Source of the DNA: Austropuccinia psidii
Lineage: Eukaryota; Basidiomycota; Pucciniomycetes; Pucciniales; Sphaerophragmiaceae
Direction: 5' to 3'
Length of the DNA stretch: 64,000 nucleotides
NCBI GenBank assembly: GCA_023105745.1
Contig: JALGQZ010000011.1
Coordinates: 31,308,612 to 31,372,611, forward strand
Shown: piece by piece, positions 1-12,283 of the stretch
Layout of the letters: each line of letters opens with the position of its first letter
Position numbering within the stretch: position 1 is the stretch's first letter
Notes under the pieces: model-generated
Told to the model about the DNA's origin: nothing
Databases searched by the model: none
What the model saw: only the letters and a program-made list of their open reading frames with translations
Made by a program: the position numbers and the translations under genes

Positions 1-2789
1 GAATTGTACGGCTTGGAGGCTCGCCCAAAAATAAAATTTCTTTATAAAAAACTCAATAAAAAGCTTTCTAGTCATATAAATCAAAAATAACTATAATACA
101 GAGGTAAGAAGATGTTAAATTGTTTCTTCTAAATATATGAAAAAATAATATTTTTCAAAAAAGTAAAAGAAAACTTCTATTATGTATAGATTTTCCATGA
201 TTCAGACAAAGTGGGTCAAAAATATATCGGCTCCTTAAAGCTAATAATTCCTTAATTATGAGACAATTATGAGCTCTATATCTTAGAAGCTGACAAAATA
301 ATAATGTTTCATATTGAAAGTGCCACATAATTCTGTAGAACTGTGTATTGTGAAATATTTTACAACACAATTGAGATATAAGGTTTCATCCCTCCTCAAA
401 ATATGTTTTTAATTGGAGTACTATTAGATTGAACAAATAAAGCTCTCAAGATGTGCTTTGTATAGCTCCTGGTGAGGCTGGGCTTTCAGAAAACAAATAG
501 AATCTTCGCTGAAGAAATATTTCACCTAGTATGGGGAAAAAATGGCCAGCTCTTCGTTCGAGACCACATAAAAACTTCAATACTTGGCTTATTTGAATTC
601 TTTGGACTATAAAAAAGACATTAGAGAAAAAATATTCACTCTACTAATAGAGAAGAAGAATATCCTCCTCAAGCCCTCATTTTATATAAAAGGAGTTCTT
701 CCCCCTTTGAAAATTTACCCATCACTTTTTAATTATTATTATTATGTGGTTGAACTCCTATTTACAGGCGGTAAATACATAGGAAAGATTATATAATTAT
801 GATATTAATCATCTCAGTAATTATAAAAATTTATTAATTGATAATTACTGCACCAGGTATTTCCACAGACTCATCGCCACTGATTTCCAATAGTAAATTC
901 CTTGCTATTTTTTATCAAAAAAAGCTCTATGTTACAGGCTTATATATTTAGTTGTTAGTTACCTTATTGTAGATTCAATATAAATTAAGTGTGAAAGTTT
1001 GGATTTTTCACATTACCTCCTTACTAATATGAGCGGTTCCTCATAATCACACCCCATACTCTAATTTATATTTCAATACCAATTAATAATCTATAAGCAC
1101 CTCTTAGCTTATACTGAATAAGTATAAATATAGTATGAAATAGATTATTTCCATTTTAATAATGATAAATCTTGATTTGCTAGGAGGTAATGATAGTATA
1201 TTTTGAAAATTGGAACTACGGAAATATTTGAATACAGACTAATATACAGCAGGAAAAATTGTTTTTGAATTAAAAAGTTGTAAGGTTGTTTCCATAAAAC
1301 AGTGTTGAGTATGATTCGATCAGATGGAAATATACCCTGCATATATTTAGCTTCAATATGTCAAAATTTCATGTAAAAGTACCATCACTAGGTAATTTAT
1401 TCTATGAATAGACATCCAGTAATTTGAGCCTAGAATATACTGTTGTATTTACATAGATATTCTATCGGAATTCTAAGAAAAATCTTCCAAGATTCTCCTA
1501 ATATAGCTTCAGTATTTCTGTTTCTGAAATAGGTGGTAAGTATTTGTATAGTTAACAAGAGAAGGTGAAGTGTGTGTGGCTATGAAATGAAAATCCAAGC
1601 TCTGATTCAGAAAGTATAGCTTAGTTTCCTTCACAAGAAATGAATGAGAAAAATAGGAAAAAACATAGTAAACTGTGATCTGAGCCTTAAACGTCTTATT
1701 TTTGAACAGTTGCCATTAATATTGAAAAATACCTTTTCCTTCTTATATGCTAAATATTAATGTAATTTATATAACACTTGCTCATTAAATGTTACAAAAA
1801 ATTCAACAGAATGAGCTTATATAGTCAGAAAGCTATGAATCCATAGTTGTTTTCAATGCACATTTTATTATGAAAAAAGAACAAGATACTCAAGAATTAA
1901 AAGGATCTCCTTTGATAAGGTCACCAAATCAATTAAAGCAATGGAAAAGGGTACTTGTTAAGATCAATCACAAAAGGAAATTATTTGAGACTTATTGGTG
2001 TGAAAAATATCATATTGTAGCTGTCAAATACAGAATTAATGCAAAATTATTATATGGAATATCCATTTTTAAAAAGGGTCATTTTTATTGGGGGTTACTG
2101 TGAAAAACTATGTGACAAACACCCCAAATGGCCAGTTTTGGCTTCTGGGGCATCACTTTGGTCTTTTCTGCTACGGGCTGGGGGGGTTATTTTCCCCAGC
2201 TACTTCCAACAAACCCTGAAACCTGCGGAAGACTACAATTTAGGGGGTTTTACTAGGTAAATATCAGTGAAAACACTTGAAATGGCCAAATTTGTGCTGT
2301 AAAATGAGTTTTGGGGGCTTAAATAGCTGTGAAATATAAAGTTATTTCTACATTATTGTACGGAATATTTTTGAAAAACTGAAAGAAAACCATTTGTCAA
2401 AAAGTTCATGTGATAAAATTATCTTTTTAAACCATTGAATGTGTATGGATGTTTAGACTGCATTTAACCTCTAAAATCCGATTTTATCCACCAAAAAATG
2501 TATTTCCGGTTATTCTAAATATGAAAGAGGCTGTATTTTATCTCCCAGCTATCAAGTATATTAAATATTGAATATTTTTCTTTTGGTATTAATCAATTCT
2601 TCAGTCTGAATTAGTTAATGTTATTGCCCATAGACCTATCCATGATAGTGATCTCAAAAGCTTAATTCTCATGTAGTTAATAATTTTGGGTCATTTTCAT
2701 GTTCCTTTTAATGCCCATTAGTATCCTCCAAAGAGGCTTATACAAAGCTTTTAAATTATCCACAAAAGCTAATAATCTCAGAGATTTAA
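1..2789. other. AT-rich intergenic DNA, no gene recognised
   Basis: No reading frame here looks like a gene: the open frames are short, overlap one another on both strands and are explained by low GC. A slightly less AT-rich patch around 2105-2260, with runs of G and C, stands out but encodes nothing I recognise. The right edge is the insertion site of the solo LTR that begins at 2790, and the last five bases (TTTAA) are one copy of its target duplication. This may be old, eroded transposon sequence. Confidence 0.6.
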
Positions 2790-4714
2790 TGTGAGCCTTG
2801 AGGTATATTTACATACCCAAATAGGCCACAATTTTCTTAAAAAGAAATTTTGAATAATACATAACTCATAAATCATGCATATATTCAAAATTCATCATTT
2901 TTGATTTCAGAAAAGATGAATAACTTTTTATTGAGTAAGTAAATCCATGGATTTAAGGCCAGATTTGGATTCTACACAAAAATTCACTTAGGGTAGCTCC
3001 ATAGAGTGAATAAGCTCAAATTAACTTTTTGAGGTGGTAATATGGAAAATACTTCAACACCACATCATTAATACCACATAAAAGATCCGTGAAAATTTTT
3101 GTTTTTCTTGATTTTACACCAAAATAATGGGAAAGTAAGAAATCCCATGTTACATATACACTAAGAATGGTGTTATACATGTTTTGAGCACTTAATATTA
3201 TGGTATTCTTACATGCACTTTTGGTACACCCATAGTGGATATCTCACTGTAAGCTTAAATTTCTATTTTGACGTGAAAAATAAGCAAGGGGGACAAAAGA
3301 CATCAAAGAGAGCCAGGGTACCCAACTTCTGAGGCCCTAGAGGCGTGGATAGCTCCAAAGCTTGGTTCCACGGCTGATCTTGACCCAATTGGTAAACTAA
3401 ACCTCTTTGGGAACTTGGTTACCAAGTTACAACTACTGTAAAACACCAGAAAATAGCAAATAACCTGCTATTTTGACGTGCCAAGGAGGTAAAGAGCTAC
3501 TTACACTCCTGTAACCATGTCAATTACTAATTACTTTCCATGGATAAACCCCAAAAGAGTAATAAAACCCTTTTTGGACTTGTATCCATTGATTTACCTC
3601 ATAGCAACCAGTCAAACACTGATATTTGCAATTCTATGTAGAAATGAGGTAAAAACTTCAAAAATTCATTAAAAATACAATTCTTAATGAATATTTCTGA
3701 AACTTTCAGGACCAATTGAGAACTGTATTATCTATGGTACAGCCAAAAGGAATTACAGTTTTACTAGTAAAATTCAAAGTTTTACTTACAGTCCATTTTT
3801 GGTTATTCTACGTGAAACACTGAATCTTCAAAATTTCACAGTAAATACAACCTGTGATGAAATTGTCAATAACATTGATAACTTTGGGAAATCAATGATT
3901 AATTTGGAATAAAAGAAGATTTACAAATGTTACTCCTTTTATTCTTAACCATATTGGGGTTGGTAGTCACGTAAAAGCATCAATTAAGCAATTATGACAA
4001 TTTTATGTGACAACAGATGATGTAAGTACTAATCCAAAAGGGTTTAATGCTTTTTCACTCACTTGTTTTTCAGTTTTCTCCATGGCACGCCTCTGTGAGC
4101 TGTCGTTGACTTAAAAGAGACCTTCTCTTGCTGTTTTTGCCATATCATCATCATCTTATTATCATTTTATATCATTGTTACCAACAAGTAAGTATTAGTT
4201 AAATCTATTCTTAAGTGTTTTAAATCTTTCAGAATCAATCAGAAAGACGTGAAATCATAGAATACAACTATATATTGTTGTAATCCTGCTCTAAATCATT
4301 TTGATCTCTTAAATCCACAATTCTACGTCAAATTTCTCTACTTTTATCTATCAATAAGTTCTTTGGAGTATTAGTGAGTCATTTATCTTTAATTCTTGAA
4401 GTTTTTCTCTAGTAATAGTTTTCTTCAAGTATTAGCTTTATAATTATTCTTGCAAAAGATAATTATATATTAAAATAATTTTATTATTTTAATAAAAGAA
4501 GTTTTTATTATTAAATTCTTCTTGTAATTGATTCTTGTAGACAATTACTTGCTCACTGTTAAAATCACTAGTAGTGCTTAACACGTGAAAGAAATAATTC
4601 TTTAATTATTTAATTGTGGTTAAAATAATATTTTATTATTATATTTCATAAGAACAGACAGAGTACTGTTGATTAATAGTAATATTATCATCAGTTTCAT
4701 AGTCACATCTTACA
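2790..4714 (+). repeat. Solo LTR, family B, with perfect 5-bp target duplication
   Basis: The segment begins TGTGAGCC and ends CTTACA, i.e. TG...CA termini, and is flanked on both sides by TTTAA (2785-2789 and 4715-4719), the 5-bp duplication expected of a Ty3/gypsy integrase. No primer-binding site, gag or pol adjoins it, so it is a solo LTR left by recombination between two LTRs. It is 1925 bp long. It matches, in inverted orientation, the LTR at 6268-8175 and is more distantly related to the LTR at 47342-49450; all three carry the landmark GGGTACCCTGGCTC or its complement. Confidence 0.9.
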
Positions 4715-5396
4715 TTTAAGGGATAAACAATTACCCCTGTAAGGGCTTATGTGGGTCTACCAAAGCCCTTAAAAAAAGGCCATTTCTCTATTAATTTCAT
4801 TGAAATTTTTACAAATCTTGGAGGTTTATCTTAAGTGTGCATAAGCTAAAAGTCAATCTTACCTCATCAATAATATTATTTGTTATTTACCCTTTAAAGT
4901 AATTTATCACATCAGCTTCATATAAAATTAAAGTTAATTTCAAATCTGATTAAAGATTTGAATTAAGAGATTTTCTTTGAATTTTTTTCTTTAAGATATT
5001 AAAAATATTAGATCTAAAATATATGTATTATTTTTAAAGTAAATATAAAAATCATATACCCAAAGGAAACTTAAATATACTTGTGATTAAAAATAACTCT
5101 TTTAACTTGATTTTTCATCAGAAATTGAAAGGTTGTAAGCTAAATTTTATTTATTTTTAATTATGGGATCCTTCTTTGTGAGTAAGGAAAGCTCTCTTAA
5201 TGATCTTTTGATGTTAGAGTAGGTATATTAAGACATAAAATGTGCCATTTCATTACTGTTTTTTTCTCATAAATCAATAAAATCAATCTTAAACATTATA
5301 TATATCTCATGACATAAATTCTTATATTATTATAAATAATTCTTCAGTTTTTTATTCTTTATTATTCTTAAAGATATAACTTAAGATCTTAGAGTC
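4715..5396. other. AT-rich spacer between two LTR insertions
   Basis: No gene seen. This is the continuation of the DNA left of 2790 (before the solo LTR inserted) up to the 3' LTR of the gag-only element. It forms part of the 1.55-kb spacer between two inverted family B LTRs. Confidence 0.55.
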
Positions 5397-8300
5397 TGTC
5401 AGGGTGACTCTATGATATAGCTTCAAAATGTTAATAAAAGCTATAACTCTGAGTGTGACACAAAAATAATGATATTTAATTAATGATGAAATGGTTAAAA
5501 GGGTTATACTAAAAGAATTTAGTGATGGTTAGTGCTATTCATAGCCCTGGGTGCAGTGTTTACCTGTTAGTTTAAAATAATGAACCCTACAATAATTACA
5601 GTTATAATTATACCTGTTGAATTCTAAGGGCACCAATTTTTCAAGAAGCTTTACCATGTAAGAATAATAAGAGCAGGATGATGTATTGGCCTTCTAGTTA
5701 GGAAAGGCCTCCTTTTATCTTTTTCTGGGGTAGTGGGGGGTTTTTAACCTCTGCACATGAGCACAGAGTGAAACCTTTCACTACTGTGGGCTGGTTCATG
5801 GTTTTACACACTCAATACAGACCTTTTTGGGTAGAAATGTGGTTTTATAACCACAAGTTGTCATTTTTACCCTATACAGGGTGAAACCTTTCACCAATGA
5901 AGTTTACAGGTGTGTTCTGGTGCTTCTGACACATCAGAAGCTGTACAGAACTCATATGGACCCCTGTATTTTCCTGAGCTATGAGGTATTGAAGTATAAA
6001 CAATTTTATTTGTCTATTTGACACCACATAATCATACCTATGGGATAGTATCCCACAGTAAAGCTGTATTGGTCTAAATGTGGGATTTTGATCTTAAAGC
6101 TTCCATAACTTTGTCAGTTTTTGAGATATTGAGCTCAAAGTTGGTTCATTGTGTAGCCCTAGATGAGATCTACAAATTGGTAGCTCATTTGGCATAGAAA
6201 GGTTATTCCATGTTCAATTTGAGTTATCCAGATGTATGATTATCTCAAAATCTGTATGGAACTTGTTTGTATGATGTGTCTATGAAACTGTTGATAATAT
6301 TACTATTAATCAACAGTACTATGACTGTTCTTATGAAATATAATAGTAAAAAATTATTACACCACAATTAAATAATTAAAGAATTATTTCTTTTATGTGT
6401 TATACGCTACTAGTGATTATAACAGTAAGCAGTAATTGTCTGCAAGAATCAATTACAAGAAGAATTTAATAATAAAAACTTCTTTTATTAGAATAATAAA
6501 ATTATTTCAATATATAATTATCTTTTACAAGAATAATTATAAAGATAATTCTTGAACAAAACTATTAGTGGAGAAAAACTTTAAGAATTGAGATAAATTA
6601 CTCACTATTAATCCAATGGACCTTTTTAGAAGATAATAGTAGAGAAATTTGCCGTGGAACGGTGGATTTAATGGATCAAAATTGAGTTATAACAGTATTA
6701 CAACAAAATATAGTTTATTTCTATGATTTCATGTCTTTCTGATTGATTTCTGAAATAATAGAACACTTAAGAAATAGTTTTAACTAATACTTACTTGTTT
6801 GGTAATAAAGGTATAATATAATAATGTGATCATCTGGAAGAAACAGCAAGAGGAGGCCTCTTTTAAGTCTAAGAAAGCTCACAGAGGCATTCCATGGAGC
6901 AAACTGAAAAACCAGTGAGTGAGAAAACAATAAAACTTTTTGGATTATTGATTGCATCATCTGTTGTCATGTAAGATTATCATAATCACTTAATTGAGGC
7001 TTTTATGTGACTAGCAACCCATTTATGGTTAAGAATAAAAGGAGTAACAACTGTAAATCTTCCTTTATTCCAAAATAATAATTTATTTCTCAAAGGTATC
7101 GATGTTATTGGAAATTTCATCACAGAATGTATTTTCTGTGAATTTTTAAAGATTCTGTGTTTCATGTGGAATCATCAAAAATGGACTGTAAGTAAATCTT
7201 CTAGTTTTACATATAAAAGTATAATTATTTTTGGTTTTTATATGAATTATAAAGTCCTCAATTGGTCCTGAAAGTTTCAGAAAGATTCATTAATAATTGT
7301 ATTTTCAATGAATTTTTGAAGTTTTCACCTCATTTCTACATAGAATTGCAAATAGCAGTATATGGCTGGTTGCTATGAGGTAAATCAATGGATACTAGTC
7401 CAAAAAGGGTTTTAATTAATCTTTTGGGGCTTATCCATGGTAATTCATTAAGAATTGGCATGGTTACAGGAGTCTAAGTTGTTCTTTACCTCCTTGGCAC
7501 ATCAAAATAGCAGGTTATTTGCTATTTTCTTATGATTTACTGAAGTTGTAACATGGTAACCAAGTTCCCAAAAGGTTTTAGCTTACTAATTGGGCCAAGA
7601 TCAGCCATGTATCCAAGCTTTGGAGCTTTCCACACCTCAGAGGCCTCAGAAGTTGGGTACCCTGGCTCTCTTTGATGTCTTTTGTCCCCCTTGCTTATTT
7701 TTTTACGTCAAAATAGAATTTTAAGCTTCAAGTGAGATATCCACTATGGGTGTACCAAAAATGCATGTAAGAATACCATAATAGTAAGTGCCAAAACATG
7801 CATAACACTATTCTTAGTGTGTATGTAACATGGGATTTCTCATATTCCCATTATTTTGGCATGAAATAGAGACAAACAAAAATTTTCACAGATCTTTTAT
7901 GTGGTATTGAAGTATATTCCATATTACCACCTCAAAGAATTCATTTGAGCTTATTCACTCTACGGAGCTACCCTAGGTGAATTTTTGTGTAGAATCCAAA
8001 TCTGGCCTTAAATCAACAGATTTACTTCCGCAATAAAAAGTTATTCATCTTTTCTGAAATCAAAAATGATGAATTTTGAATATATGCATGACTTATGGGT
8101 TATGCATAGTTAAGAATTTATTTTTAAGATAATTGTGGCCTATTTGGGTATGTAAAATATACCTCAAGGCTCACATTGTTTGCCCCTGACTTTTGTTCTA
8201 GATTAGATATGGTTAAATGGATGGAACTATCAGATATCCCTGATTTTTCTCTTTTAAAAGAGACCCCAATTTGGGTATCTCATACTAAAGCTGTAGAAGT

Positions 8301-8708
8301 TGGATGAGAGTTGAATATTTTATTCACCCTTAATTGACCGTATTTTGGCCATAACCTCTATATTTCTGGTGCTGGCTCAATTTGGCTAGTATCATTGGAT
8401 AGCCCTGATTGGTAGCTTTAATTTGAATACCCATTTAATGGGGTCCAGCCTTTTTCTCTTTATTTTAGATGAGAGGTGAAAGTTAAGGTTTATGCTCAGA
8501 AACTGCTTTGAGCTTGAATAAATTTGTTATTCTTTGTCCTATGATTATGGGAATTTTATATTTGGAAAGAGGTGATTTTATTCTTTATTTTGATACCTTC
8601 TGAGCTTGTTTGGCTCAGCTCCATGTCTTGGTGGTATTTTGCTCTACCATTGGTTTATGGTATTCTGGTAGTCATGCTTGTGCTCTGGTTTTGAGTTACA
8701 GGCTGACA
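5397..8708 (-). repeat. 3' LTR of the family A element, split by a nested solo LTR
   Basis: LTR sequence runs 5397-6267, is interrupted by the solo LTR at 6268-8175, and resumes 8176-8708. With the insert and one target duplication removed it is about 1399 bp, against 1402 bp for its partner at 12284-13685. It contains a repeated inverted motif, GGTGAAA-CC-TTTCACC, near 5880 and a related one near 5770, which are conserved in the partner LTR and could be transcription-factor sites; that role is inference. Confidence 0.8.
6268..8175 (-). repeat. Solo LTR, family B, nested in another LTR (TSD TTGTT)
   Basis: It begins TGTATGATG, ends GGCTCACA, and is flanked by TTGTT on both sides (6263-6267 and 8176-8180). 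The unoccupied site can be read directly in the partner LTR at about 13149-13162, where AACTTGTTTGCCCC is uninterrupted. It is 1908 bp long and lacks any internal element sequence, so it is a solo LTR. It is an inverted, visibly diverged copy of 2790-4714. Confidence 0.93.
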
Positions 8709-8722
8709 CACCCTTCCTCTAA
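8709..8722 (-). other. Polypurine tract of the family A element
   Basis: On the minus strand an AGAGGAAGGGTG tract immediately precedes the 3' LTR. This is the position and composition of the plus-strand primer of LTR retrotransposons. Confidence 0.6.
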
Positions 8723-8979
8723 AAAAAGGCTCATTATTGATGAGACTTCCCTGTCTTTTTTTTATGTACTATTTTGGTTCTTGTGACCTTGACCCAACAC
8801 ATTTCTTGTGGTTATACCCTCCCTGTCTAGTGGTTTATGTTTCAAACCATCCAGATGTTTGGTCATTGGTTTTCTTCTCTTTCAGTGGACTGAACCAATT
8901 TCCTTTGTTCCATGGCTCTTAAATTCCACCAAATATTCCTCATTGGGGTTAAGCTACCACCATTCCCCACACTATCAGA

Positions 8980-10815
8980 GTCAGATTCATGACCTCCTTG
9001 TTCTTTTCTTGTCTATTTCTCTCTTTCAAATATCTCTTCACTGTCTTTGGGAAACTTGTCTACATAGTGATTGGGTGATTCACAGTTGTGAGATCCTGTT
9101 GTGATTTCAGATTCTGAAGCATGAGTTTCTTTGTCTTCCAGGGTTGGATTCTCCCTGTTATCACAATTACTATGGGTATTGTATCTACCAATAGATGTTC
9201 TAATCCTTACTTATTTCAAAGTAGTTGATATTTCATCCAAGGCAGATTCTTTGGATCATCTGAGTTTTACTGCATTCTCTAAGTCTCCTGGTAGTTTTTT
9301 CAACAGTTTGTGATCTATCATTTCTGTTGTTATGTGAGGGTCAATGGCTATTAGCCTTTTTTACTGTCTCAGACACCAATCATATGGATTTTTGTCCACT
9401 TCGTATCTATCATTTCCAAATGAAAGGGCTTTCTGCCATATCCATGTATCATTTCTGTACTTTTTGATTATTTGGCTCCTCCACCATGGCCAGTTTATTC
9501 TACCATGAATATCTTCCATTTCAGCATACCATATACTAGGATTTCTGTTAAATTATGTGTTCAGTCTAGCTGTTATCCAGTAGTCTTGTATGCTTGGAGA
9601 ATCAATGAAGAGTCCATCAATCTAATCAATGAGTTCCATGTGATCATATTCTCCTACACCAGACATTTTGGCCACCTTGAGGCTTCTTGAAGCTGTTTCA
9701 GTTCTTCCTTCTCTGAATAAGTCATATTATATCCATCTTGGTATTGTGATGGGGATCTTGGCTTATTCTCCAACAAGAAATATGGTTTGATGTCTTCCTG
9801 GTGGTATGGATTATCCAAAAAATATGCTTGTGTTTGGGGTTTTATGTTTATGCAGACATTGAATAATTTTTCAATATCTTGATCCAGGTATTCCCTGGCC
9901 CTTTTGAAGTGATTCTGCTCCTCCAAGACTTGATTTAGTCTTCTTTTTTTCTCTGATGAGGCTTTACTTAATTTAGTATAGTCCTCTTGAAGGTCATTAA
10001 TAGTTTTGGTTTGTAAGGTATTAACCACTTGTAACCTTGAAATATTTTTGTGGAGTCTTTCAAAATCTTTTTGAGTTTATTCTACAATTGCAAAATTTTT
10101 AACCATAGGATATTACTACTTATGGTACTCTCAGGGGTCACAACATTGTGTTGGATCTGAGTGGAGACATCATTCCTTATTCTAGGGATGCTAGCTTCAT
10201 TAGAAGTATTTCAAGCTGTTTGTTGGTTTTTTGTAATTCTTTTGGGAGGTCCAGCAATTTCTGGATCATAGGATCTGACTCTTTCTGCCTCTGGTTGAAA
10301 GAAGTCTTGTTCTTGTCCTATGATCCTCTTCCTCTCCTGGATTCTACCTGTGATTGGAAAGTATGGTGACTCTTGGTCACTGATCTGCTGGTGCCTGAGT
10401 GGTGTGAAGCCACTAGGGAGTTTAGTTGAGTTACCACTCCTTATGAGCCTGAAAGAGTCAGAGTATATTATCTCTGGCTCAATTGCACTTATATCAAAAT
10501 TTCTTTGAATAATATCTATTTCAGGGAAATCTTTTGAATACTTTCTACAATTTCTTTCTAGTGGAACTCTAGGCTGAACTCCCTGTCTGCGATTCTCAAT
10601 TTGGAAATTTCTTTGAAGATTTGATGGGTTAGAATAAATTGTTCTATGTAAGCCATTCTTGGAGGTTTTCTATTGGAAACCATCTTAAATGGTGTAGGAA
10701 GGTTCATTTTGCCATGTCTTATGACTTTGAACAACTTCAACTTCTCTCCTTTCCAGTCCTCTATTACTACTTCTGGTTTACTCTCTTTGCAAGGAATAAT
10801 CCCTTGGAAATCCAA
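8980..10815 (-). pseudogene. Degenerate gag of the family A element
   Basis: Translating the minus strand in pieces gives a Gag-like protein. An N-terminal part lies at about 10815-10558. A lysine/glutamate-rich, probably coiled-coil part lies at about 10028-9654. A capsid-like segment at about 9560-9150 contains the W-x-WW core followed by a run similar to the gag of the intact Ty3 element at 36.6-37.0 kb. Several in-frame stops (for example around 9375 and 9275) and frame changes break it. No zinc knuckle was identified with confidence. In an active element this protein would form the virus-like particle. Homology of the capsid core to the other gag in this window is seen; the exact limits are uncertain. 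Confidence 0.6.
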
Positions 10816-10904
10816 AGTCTTTGAAATAAGTTAGTAGCATTTCTGATTTGTAAAGTGAGATTCTTATCTAGTTGATTAAATCCCTGTTTTTTTGGTTTTT
10901 TTTT

Positions 10905-11990
10905 AGGAATCTATAAGTCAGTTTGGACAAATTATTATTGAAAATATCAATAATAATTATCAAATCAGCTTTCCATGCCAATTTGTATGGAAAACCTCAA
11001 TTATGAGAGTTTCCACTGAAGAGAAATCCAAAAAAATATATACTTTTCATATATTAAAGGATTAAGTAAAAGAAACATGATTTCATTTCTTTTTTGAATA
11101 AGTATTATTATTGAAATTATCAATAATAATGACTATGATCAATTTTTCACACCAATTTGGGTGAAAAAAGGAAATGATTTTGAAAGTTTTTTCTTGGAGA
11201 AAAATCCAAACAATGTGCACTTTTTATATATTATTAAAATGAGTTTGGAAAAAGAAATTTGGTTTTTTATTTCTTTTTATATGGTTAGTATTATTAAAAT
11301 TATCAATAATGATAACAATCAATTTTTTTTACATCAATTTGGGTAAGAAAAAATAATTATAATGGTATTTCTCCAAGAGAGACTGTATCAATATATACTC
11401 TGTATATATTATTATGAAACATAAGGTAAAGTAAAAAATATTTTTAAATATTTTTTGTAGTATTATTATTGAAATTATGAATGATAATGTAAATAATAAG
11501 TTTTTCACGCCAATTTGGGCTAAAAGATGAACAAACTATAAGAGTTTTTCTTTAAGAAAGATTCAAACAATATATAATTTGAATATATATTATCAAAAAA
11601 GATCAATAATAAAATATGATTTTATTTTATAATGAAGTATTATTATTAAAATTATCAATAATAATGATAAGAATCAATTTTTCATGCCAATTTGGGTAAA
11701 AAAATGAATTATAATAGTTTTTCTTCAAGGAAGAATTCAAATTATATATACTTTCTATATATTATGAAAGAAAGATCAATAATAAAATATGATTATATTT
11801 TATTGTGTAGTATTATTATTCAAATTATCAATAATCATGATAATAATCAATTTTTCATTCCAATTGTAGTGAAAAAATTAATTATAATAGTTTTTCTGTA
11901 ATAAAAATTTAAACAATATATACTTTTTATAAATTATTATGAAAAAAACTTAAGAAAAAATGATTATATTTTTATTTATAAAATAGGTTA
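10905..11990. repeat. ~175-bp tandem repeat, about six units, each with a palindrome
   Basis: The core ATTATTATTGAAATTATCAA recurs near 10930, 11102, 11286, 11458, 11636 and 11808, giving spacings of 172-184 bp. In the best units it is a hairpin, with arms ATTATTATTGA and TCAATAATAAT around a 5-base loop. Each unit also has the block CAATTTTTCACNCCAATTTGGG. The array lies in the leader between the 5' LTR and gag of the family A element. No coding potential is visible. Confidence 0.85.
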
Positions 11991-12261
11991 TTGTATAAAT
12001 ATAAATTATATATTTATAACTCTTCAAAATGATTAAAAAATATTATTCTTTAAAAAGAATATTTATACAGTTTTTTTTATTTTTATTATTTTATTATGTT
12101 TTTTTTTATTTTTCAGTAAAAAATCAGAATAGAGAAAAAACATTTCTTATGGCTTAAAAAAAGTGAAAATAAGCAAGAAAACAAGTATAATAACTCTAAA
12201 AGGCATAAAAACAAGCTAAAAATAGTGAAAACAAGCTAGAATTTTGTCTAAAATAGGTGAA

Positions 12262-12283
12262 AAACCAGGCCAGGCCCCTAAAA
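12262..12283 (-). other. Candidate primer-binding region next to the 5' LTR (family A)
   Basis: Directly inside the 5' LTR the minus strand reads TTTTAGGGGCCTGGCC. The block GGGGCCTGG is also found just inside the 5' LTRs at 39059 and 47342, which points to a conserved priming or packaging role. It does not begin with the TGG expected for a complement of a tRNA 3' end in this copy. Confidence 0.45.

Noticed and set aside
540..575. tRNA-like B box (GTTCGAGACC) near 554
   Set aside because: No matching A box, acceptor stem or cloverleaf could be formed around it.
10905..11990. CRISPR-like array of repeats with regular spacing
   Set aside because: The whole unit is repeated, not just a short repeat with unique spacers; no cas genes; the genome is eukaryotic.
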